DNA of 64,000 nt from positions 127,173,014-127,237,013 of the forward strand of contig NC_092858.1 of NCBI RefSeq assembly GCF_032062135.1, in the 5' to 3' direction. The notes beneath the pieces were generated by a model. It was not told the origin of the DNA. It ran no database searches and saw only the letters and a program-made list of their open reading frames with translations. Source of the DNA: Pyxicephalus adspersus. Taxonomy: Eukaryota; Chordata; Amphibia; Anura; Pyxicephalidae. The position numbers were made by a program, and so were the translations under genes. Positions 61,501 to 64,000 of the stretch are shown here, in pieces. Numbering within the stretch: position 1 is the stretch's first letter; each line of letters opens with the position of its first letter.

Positions 61501-61755
61501 ATATGTAATGAGGAAATATTGCTGCACAATGTGCACATTACATTAGAAACTGCACAAATATTGCTAAGGTTTGCTAAAACTGATTACTTATATACCTTTA
61601 AAACATGAAATACTCTGAATTCTACCTATGTTGTAATATTACTATACTTCTGTTTTCAGTTCGATGCTGAGTGGAGTGGACAAGCTACAAGCAGTGCTGT
61701 AATGAAAGTTAACTACCTGCTCTTTCTTGAGGATTTGATTGGGCTGCAGAACTAA
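27827..61755 (+). CDS. EFHC2: EF-hand domain-containing protein 2, ciliary doublet microtubule inner protein
   Basis: Fifteen coding exons join in frame to 743 codons plus TAA; human EFHC2 has 749 residues. All introns are GT-AG. EFHC2, with EFHC1 (algal relative RIB72), lies inside the A-tubule of ciliary and flagellar doublet microtubules and stabilises the axoneme. Three DM10 domains lie at about residues 70-195, 215-369 and 428-535. Each carries the same signature: '[14 protein letters not shown]', '[13 protein letters not shown]' and '[14 protein letters not shown]'. The C-terminal part (about 538-712) is the EF-hand region, but its loop '[12 protein letters not shown]' lacks the acidic residue at position 12, so calcium binding is doubtful. 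The start [14 protein letters not shown] is identical to the human start as I recall it. EFHC1 is excluded by this N-terminus and by FUNDC1 upstream. The third DM10 domain is preceded by a duplicated splice acceptor (40764-40937). Confidence 0.96.
28310..28650. repeat. Dispersed repeat in EFHC2 intron 1
   Basis: It shares reverse-complement words with 17870-18320. Short open frames here are not exons. Confidence 0.4.
28658..29084. mobile_element. TTAA-type MITE in EFHC2 intron 1
   Basis: The left end is tctccctgcgcg and the right end is cccccagggagg followed by TTAA (29081-29084). The internal 'gctcggggttaattttc' and 'aaaagcggtaacccc' match the copy at 21953. Inverted CCTCCCTG/CAGGGAGG termini and a TTAA flank suggest a piggyBac- or Kolobok-type MITE. 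Confidence 0.65.
29203..29590. mobile_element. MITE of the GGCTATGTACACACG family, copy 2
   Basis: TAAGGCTATGTACACACGTG at the left and CACATGTGTACCTAGCCTTA at the right are inverted. The interior is rich in 'aacgatcgt' palindromes. Confidence 0.78.
30040..31380. other. EFHC2 intron 1, 3' part: nothing recognised
   Basis: AT-rich intronic DNA without coding signal. Two near-complementary segments around 31138-31160 and 31199-31232 (ttctttgtgtggaa / ttccacacaaagaa) form a small foldback. Confidence 0.5.
31389..31577 (+). CDS. EFHC2: EFHC2 coding exon 2 (residues 15-77)
   Basis: Acceptor TTTCAG, donor GTTTGT. It encodes [14 protein letters not shown] through WVAFDKQ, the N-terminal arm leading to the first DM10 domain; '[13 protein letters not shown]' is conserved. 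Confidence 0.97.
32420..32535. mobile_element. Foldback MITE, copy B (short, intron 2)
   Basis: It begins CCTGATTTATTAAAG and ends CTTTGATAAATCGG. The arms 'gaagactatcatgggag' and 'ctcccataatagtc' are inverted. Confidence 0.8.
32716..32866 (+). CDS. EFHC2: EFHC2 coding exon 3 (first DM10 domain)
   Basis: Acceptor TTTCAG, donor GTATGT, ends in phase 1 after NSGIPQ. It contains the DM10 signature [15 protein letters not shown]. Confidence 0.97.
32870..34150. other. EFHC2 intron 3: no feature recognised
   Basis: Intronic AT-rich DNA. Short open frames have no EFHC2 similarity. Confidence 0.5.
34160..34383 (+). CDS. EFHC2: EFHC2 coding exon 4 (end of first DM10 domain)
   Basis: Acceptor ACAAAG, which lacks a long pyrimidine tract directly before it, though TTTTTC lies just upstream; donor GTAAAG. 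It encodes [17 protein letters not shown] and [15 protein letters not shown]. Confidence 0.96.
34877..34979. repeat. (CTAT)n and (TA)n microsatellites, intron 4
   Basis: About 13 CTAT units, then, after a short break, about 21 TA units, ending some 85 bases before the exon 5 acceptor. Confidence 0.95.
35064..35315 (+). CDS. EFHC2: EFHC2 coding exon 5 (second DM10 domain)
   Basis: Acceptor TTGCAG, donor GTAAAC, 84 codons. It encodes [15 protein letters not shown] through the signature [13 protein letters not shown] and NSGRD. Confidence 0.97.
35442..35482. repeat. Perfect 15-bp hairpin, intron 5
   Basis: TAGTGGTCCTGACAG (35442-35456) and its exact complement (35468-35482) are separated by 11 bases. 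Confidence 0.85.
35490..36600. other. EFHC2 intron 5 remainder: nothing recognised
   Basis: Unclassified intronic DNA. Confidence 0.5.
36610..36717 (+). CDS. EFHC2: EFHC2 coding exon 6
   Basis: Acceptor TTATAG, donor GTATGT, 36 codons. It is the connecting segment within the second DM10 domain ([16 protein letters not shown]). Confidence 0.95.
37159..37297 (+). CDS. EFHC2: EFHC2 coding exon 7 (end of second DM10 domain)
   Basis: Acceptor TTGCAG, donor GTAAGC, phase 1. It encodes [20 protein letters not shown] and [11 protein letters not shown]. Confidence 0.97.
37775..37935. mobile_element. MITE-like repeat, intron 7
   Basis: It shares 'agcactaaac', 'cctgtccccgttctgtcacg', 'cttcttccttct' and 'ggccagga' with 26380-26600. 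Confidence 0.5.
37940..39600. other. EFHC2 intron 7 remainder: nothing recognised
   Basis: Unclassified AT-rich intronic DNA. Confidence 0.5.
39633..39798 (+). CDS. EFHC2: EFHC2 coding exon 8
   Basis: Acceptor CAACAG, donor GTATGT, ends in phase 2. It is the linker before the third DM10 domain, with the conserved [13 protein letters not shown] and FKKFMEKD. Confidence 0.96.
39837..40080 (-). mobile_element. L1-type LINE 3' end, antisense, in intron 8
   Basis: A 12-base T-run, then 'acaaatgaatttttattgaac' and A-rich complement-of-3'-UTR sequence, looks like the 3' UTR of an L1 element inserted on the minus strand. It starts only 38 bases after the exon 8 donor. Confidence 0.6.
40514..40560. 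mobile_element. Foldback MITE fragment, copy C (intron 8)
   Basis: CCTGATATATTAAAGTTCTC through the 'ggctggagagtatacacttt' arm; the rest of the element is missing or diverged. Confidence 0.6.
40764..40937. repeat. Tandem duplication (2 x 87 bp) of the intron 8 3' end
   Basis: Units 40764-40850 and 40851-40937 are equal in length and differ at about 8 of 87 positions. Each ends in a T-rich tract and an AG acceptor (TTTTAG and TTTCAG). The second unit runs directly into exon 9 and is free of stops in the exon 8 to exon 9 frame. Confidence 0.95.
40938..41080 (+). CDS. EFHC2: EFHC2 coding exon 9 (third DM10 domain)
   Basis: Acceptor TTTCAG, donor GTACTG, ends in phase 1. It encodes [14 protein letters not shown] and the signature [14 protein letters not shown], then a split after RNS, the same relative position as the exon 3 end in the first DM10 domain. 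Confidence 0.96.
41553..41749 (+). CDS. EFHC2: EFHC2 coding exon 10 (end of third DM10 domain)
   Basis: Acceptor TCCAG, donor GTACTC. It encodes [16 protein letters not shown] and [15 protein letters not shown]. Confidence 0.96.
41875..42208. mobile_element. MITE of the GGCTACGTACACAC family, copy 3 (intron 10)
   Basis: Ends ggctacataccca and tttacgtagccttgg. It shares 'atgattctcgtccgatgatc' and 'atcctggtggatccacg' with copy 1. Confidence 0.72.
42215..43795. other. EFHC2 intron 10, 5' part: mostly unclassified
   Basis: It contains a MITE-like stretch (about 42660-43000) with 'gttgcgttgcattaatgc' and a terminus 'gtgtgaaagggccctaag'. No exon was found. Confidence 0.45.
43800..43935 (-). mobile_element. 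LINE 3' UTR remnant, antisense (intron 10)
   Basis: A T-run, 'atttatgcctttttttaaag' and 'tagtaaacaaggaaaac' resemble the reverse complement of a LINE 3' UTR, similar in style to 39837-40080. Confidence 0.4.
43940..45835. other. EFHC2 intron 10, middle part: nothing recognised
   Basis: Unclassified intronic DNA. A CTCF-like word, CCACTAGGGGGAG, is at 45507-45519. Confidence 0.45.
45846..46052. mobile_element. hAT-type MITE with perfect 8-bp target duplication (intron 10)
   Basis: The element starts CAGGGGTGCCCACAC and ends TGGGCCCCCCCTG, giving inverted CAGGGG-type termini. The octamer CTCTACAT flanks both sides (45838-45845 and 46053-46060). It is 207 bp with no coding sequence. Confidence 0.9.
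46780..47520 (-). mobile_element. Solo LTR of the Gypsy family (intron 10)
   Basis: A 741-bp sequence from TGTCCC to GTGACA aligns along its length with the 3' LTR at 7435-8174 and has no internal retroelement sequence on either side. Flanks TCTTT (46775-46779) and TGTTT (47521-47525) differ at one of five bases, consistent with an aged target duplication. Solo LTRs arise by recombination between the two LTRs of a full element. Confidence 0.88.
47583..47740. mobile_element. Dispersed repeat with 'acctacccaatattgtgttgg'
   Basis: I recognise this, with 'acagctctgacccatcgatg' and 'gcatggactccacaagacct', as part of a repeat spread through fish and amphibian genomes. The class is not certain. Confidence 0.45.
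47813..48054. mobile_element. MITE of the GGCTATGTAG family, copy 4 (intron 10)
   Basis: A degenerate relative of 24064-24362, with 'tagatccatccttatggatc' and 'gcacagtggggtgcc'. Confidence 0.6.
48111..48215 (+). mobile_element. SINE 3' half (intron 10)
   Basis: 'tgtgagcccgtttgagggat', 'gactatggactttg' and 'gtaatatgttggcgctat' followed by AAT repeats match the 3' half of the SINE at 57294-57606. Confidence 0.65.
48220..49225. other. EFHC2 intron 10, 3' part: nothing recognised
   Basis: AT-rich intronic DNA. Confidence 0.5.
49230..49363 (+). CDS. EFHC2: EFHC2 coding exon 11 (EF-hand region)
   Basis: Acceptor TTCTAG, donor GTATGC, ends in phase 2. It encodes the helix [10 protein letters not shown] and a degenerate EF-hand loop followed by TYETF. 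Confidence 0.95.
49370..50590. other. EFHC2 intron 11, 5' part: nothing recognised
   Basis: Unclassified intronic DNA with short noncoding open frames. Confidence 0.5.
50597..50812. mobile_element. Foldback MITE, copy D (intron 11)
   Basis: Full-length and close to copy A: CCTGATTTATTAAAG ... CTTTATTAAATCAGG, with inverted arms 'ccagcaaatctggaatgg' and 'ccattccaggtttgctgg'. Confidence 0.88.
50820..52790. other. EFHC2 intron 11, middle part: nothing recognised
   Basis: Unclassified intronic DNA. An open frame at 51658-52131 has no recognisable domain. Confidence 0.45.
52795..53095. repeat. Degenerate minisatellite, unit roughly 60-65 bp (intron 11)
   Basis: Variants of 'ccagtaaccatgtcacctgt' + 'gatctgcactcc' recur about four to five times (for example at 52834, 52887, 52945 and 53002). 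Confidence 0.6.
53100..54040. other. EFHC2 intron 11, 3' part: nothing recognised
   Basis: AT-rich intronic DNA. Confidence 0.5.
54050..54247 (+). CDS. EFHC2: EFHC2 coding exon 12
   Basis: Acceptor TTCTAG, donor GTAAAA, ends in phase 2. It encodes [15 protein letters not shown] and [15 protein letters not shown]. Confidence 0.95.
54255..56905. other. EFHC2 intron 12: nothing recognised
   Basis: AT-rich intronic DNA; no exon-like segment or transposon protein seen. Confidence 0.5.
56914..57006 (+). CDS. EFHC2: EFHC2 coding exon 13
   Basis: Acceptor TAAAG, donor GTAAGT. It encodes [20 protein letters not shown] and then [11 protein letters not shown], matching the second EF-hand-like part of the family. 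Confidence 0.92.
57096..57168. mobile_element. Foldback MITE, copy E (short, intron 13)
   Basis: GGCCTGATTTATCAAAGCTC ... AGCTTTAATAAATCAGGGCC with most of the interior deleted. Confidence 0.8.
57294..57606 (+). mobile_element. tRNA-derived SINE (intron 13)
   Basis: The 5' end has pol III promoter-like boxes: A-box TGGCTCAGAGG (57298-57308) and B-box GGTTCTAATCT (57342-57352). A conserved middle 'gtgtgggtttcctctgggta' and 'ctggtttcctccctcacatt' follows, and the 3' part has 'gattgtgagcccctttgagg' and 'gtaataagttggcactatgt'. This is the architecture of a vertebrate tRNA-related SINE. It is not a functional tRNA gene. Confidence 0.8.
57610..58520. other. EFHC2 intron 13, middle part: nothing recognised
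   Basis: Unclassified intronic DNA. Confidence 0.5.
58523..58569. repeat. (GT)n followed by a run of 20 G
   Basis: About 14 GT dinucleotides lead into an uninterrupted G tract (58550-58569). Confidence 0.95.
59246..59345 (+). CDS. EFHC2: EFHC2 coding exon 14
   Basis: Acceptor TTCAG, donor GTAAAT. It encodes [20 protein letters not shown], matching the conserved I-x-Y ... LNWR segment of EFHC2. Confidence 0.94.
59414..59475 (-). mobile_element. Possible LINE 3' UTR remnant, antisense (intron 14)
   Basis: 'tttttttaatctttttatta' then 'ataacatcatcaaac' has the T-rich start of an antisense LINE 3' end; short and uncertain. Confidence 0.3.
59560..59799. mobile_element. Foldback MITE, copy F (intron 14)
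   Basis: 'gatccagcaagcttggaatgg' and 'cctggaccagatttttccag' are inverted arms, ending CTTTAAAAAAAATCAGGCC. The left terminus has diverged. Confidence 0.78.
60596..60899. mobile_element. pogo/Tigger-like MITE, second copy, cut by assembly gap
   Basis: After TA, the sequence TAGGTAGTCCTCGGGTTAAG begins a reverse-oriented copy of the element at 14418-14920. 'gagcttgctccagaag', 'gctttgtttgtgattaac' and 'gtgaggattttatacagta' all match its complement. It runs into the gap at 60900. Confidence 0.8.
60900..61111. other. Assembly gap (212 N)
   Basis: It lies in EFHC2 intron 14 and is followed directly by nine G. It hides the rest of the MITE at 60596. Confidence 0.99.
61660..61755 (+). CDS. EFHC2: EFHC2 coding exon 15 and stop
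   Basis: Acceptor TTTCAG, stop TAA at 61753-61755. The ending [15 protein letters not shown] matches the spacing of the human C-terminus (Y-x-x-FL-x-D-x-x-GL), so the true last exon is present. Confidence 0.92.
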   Translation, partial: FDAEWSGQATSSAVMKVNYLLFLEDLIGLQN

Positions 61756-61863
61756 ATGATAGCAATTAGTCAATGTTCATACTTCTTTCATGATCTCATG
61801 TGCAAATATATGCAAATACACAAACACCTTTTGTTTTACATTTCTGTTGGGTCCTACATGAAA

Positions 61864-61869
61864 AATAAA
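61864..61869 (+). terminator. EFHC2 polyadenylation signal AATAAA
   Basis: AATAAA lies 109 bases after the stop codon and is the first such signal. It implies a short 3' UTR. Confidence 0.65.
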
Positions 61870-64000
61870 GACAATGCATAACGAATGCTAGATACATACT
61901 AATATGGCATCAATATATGTTTTTAGAAGATTATCTCCTTTTTACTATACCATAGAGTAATACAAACATTTAGCAAGAATATGTTCTTTGTCATCTTTCA
62001 ATCTGTTCATCAGTCATTTGCATTTTTTTTGTACAACTAATGAACTCACATAAACATTCTGACCATCATTTTGATTATGTCCTTTAGGAAAAAAATAGTC
62101 TTTTGCATACTGTTTTCTAAATGTGATAAATATAATTTAAATTTTAAAACCCCAGGGCATTTCCCCCATTAGTAGTCAGAGTGATAATCCATGACATAAC
62201 AAAAGTGACATCATAGATTGTGGAATTGAAGTGTTTCTTCTTCTCTATTCATAGCTATCCAGCTGTAGTTTCCTAAAATCTGGTACAGATTAGGAATTTT
62301 ACATTCAGGCACAAACACACGTTGGTAAATGCATGATGCATACATTTTGATGCTGTCATTGATATGTTTTTTTTATTTATTTGATGATCTAGAATTATAA
62401 TATGGATGTTTTTTCTATACAGAAACAAAAGAAAAAGTGGCAGTAAATGTAATTTATTTAAAGCAAATATTTTCCCTAAAATAATAATTACCAAATACAT
62501 AAAAAACACTTATTAACTCTTCAGCCGCCTGTACCCTGAGCTATTGTAAAGATACCACTGCTTGAAGAGTCTTCAAAATCCCATACTTTTAGAAGGTTTG
62601 GATTTATGGAACCCAACTACTTACAGTGGCACAGGCAGTTCGAGAGATACTGTATGTAGCTTCAAAGGAAGCTTTGTTTTTATATATTATTCTAGTGACA
62701 AAGACTTTTTATTACTGAGTAAACACAAATGTTTAAGTTGCCCTGAAACGGTATTGGTTAGTTGGATATGCAGTCATAAACTTACTTGCTTCATGGCTAA
62801 AATGATTCATAAACATTTGGAGTGTTTCAAAACTATGCATCCTCTCTTTAAAGTGAATGTCTGGCCAAAAATATAGAAACATATTCTGTTAACGTATCCT
62901 GTTAAGCTTTGTAATCTTGTGTTGTCATCCTGTGCTATGTACGCCTGATTTTACACAGCATGCCTGAGACCCACCCACACTACCCAAACTTTTGCAATAG
63001 TGCCCACCTCAAGTTGGGTGGCATCTGTAGACTGTATTGCCTGTTAAGTTACAGGAAATCACATGCACTCGCAGCTAGGATGGGGGAGCATGAAAAAGGA
63101 ATAGCTACAGTGATGGTATGGAAGATTTTATGTGGAAAAAAGTTGTTTTTTTTCCCAAATACAGCCAGTCTGGCATCCACAGTTTTGAATAGTCCATTTT
63201 ATTAATGTATCCCTATATATTTTTAAAGTTGAAAGTTCACAAAACATTTTCTGAAACCTTTATAATGGTTAACATATTGTACCAATTGTATGTAGTAACT
63301 TAATCTAATGAATACCAATACAGAGCAAGATAGCATTGAGTATACAACTTTTAGAGGAACAAAGTCACAGTCCGTGGCATGATAAGATTATTTCTATATC
63401 TTAGTATATGTCCATAGACATTAGCTACATGCTAAACATCAGGAGATCCAAATACCGGAGTTTTTTTCATTCACTATATAACTAAATATGACAATAATAA
63501 TAATTTGGGTAGCTGGCACCCAAATTTTCTGGGGAACACAGAGTCACACACACTTAATAATTGTCCTTAAAATATCCCTTATACAAGACCACTGTGTCCA
63601 ACATGTTCTTAGTTCAAGGATTTTAAATTGTCCTTTCTTCAAAACAGAAACACAGGAAGATTTTTTTGTATAAAATTTGTCTTCAGTTGATAAAACACAT
63701 CTGTGAAGTAAAGGTTCTGTTTTATAGCAGTATGGTAGCTCTGAAGTCATGCCAAATCAACAACATTGGGAAAATTATAAAGGTTGCTTCATGTTTCCCT
63801 TGCTATTATTGTTAATTTATCTGGCATATGTATACAGCCCAGATCTTATCTTCATTTACGTTACTTTTCTCCAACACCTCCAAATTTTCCATGCTTTGCT
63901 GAGTCTTGCTGCTATTTAAAGATTAACCAAAGGTGACCTCTCCCATTCCGTTCATGAATTTGGATCTGTGACTTTCCTGATTAGTAGGATTTACGTATAG
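61870..64000. other. Intergenic DNA downstream of EFHC2, no gene seen
   Basis: No coding exon or named repeat is recognised. In human, the gene beyond EFHC2 on this side is NDP, but I see none of it here. Confidence 0.5.

Overview
The window is vertebrate nuclear DNA, most likely from an anuran amphibian. The case rests on two split genes with canonical GT-AG introns, both close in sequence and exon layout to their mammalian orthologues, and on a dense set of repeats typical of frog genomes: an L1/Tx1-type LINE, a Ty3/Gypsy chromovirus-like element, hAT, pogo/Tigger-like and TTAA-type MITEs, and a tRNA-derived SINE. The species cannot be named from the sequence. Three runs of N (4073-4168, 18848-19548, 60900-61111) are assembly gaps.

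Layout. Bases 1 to about 18,600 are intergenic and made almost entirely of repeats. They hold the 3' end of a LINE (1-1975), a decayed gene of a multicopy transposon-like family (about 6236 to 4660, minus strand), a broken 5'-truncated Ty3/Gypsy element (12065 to 7435, minus strand), two blocks of tandem repeats (76 bp and 150 bp units, 12465-14260), a 503-bp pogo-like MITE (14418-14920) and a 260-bp hAT MITE with perfect 8-bp target duplications (17360-17619). FUNDC1 follows on the plus strand (coding exons 18734-23256, five exons, 151 residues). EFHC2 is next, also on the plus strand (27827-61755, fifteen coding exons, 743 residues). The last 2 kb is intergenic with no gene recognised.

Both genes can be assembled completely: exons join in frame, every acceptor is AG and every donor is GT. 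FUNDC1 is the outer mitochondrial membrane mitophagy receptor, and its LC3-interacting YEVL motif is intact. EFHC2 is a three-DM10-domain protein of the lumen of ciliary doublet microtubules. The two genes are unrelated in function, but they sit side by side in the same order and relative orientation on the human X chromosome, so this is conserved synteny.

The most interesting host-gene signals are two. (1) A symmetric RFX X-box with a forkhead site immediately beside it lies about 70 bp upstream of the EFHC2 start codon, as expected for a motile-cilium gene. (2) The 3' end of EFHC2 intron 8 is an exact-length 87-bp tandem duplication that includes the splice acceptor. Use of the upstream acceptor would add 29 codons in frame with no stop, just before the third DM10 domain. 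I see no evidence of a wholly new molecular system in this window.
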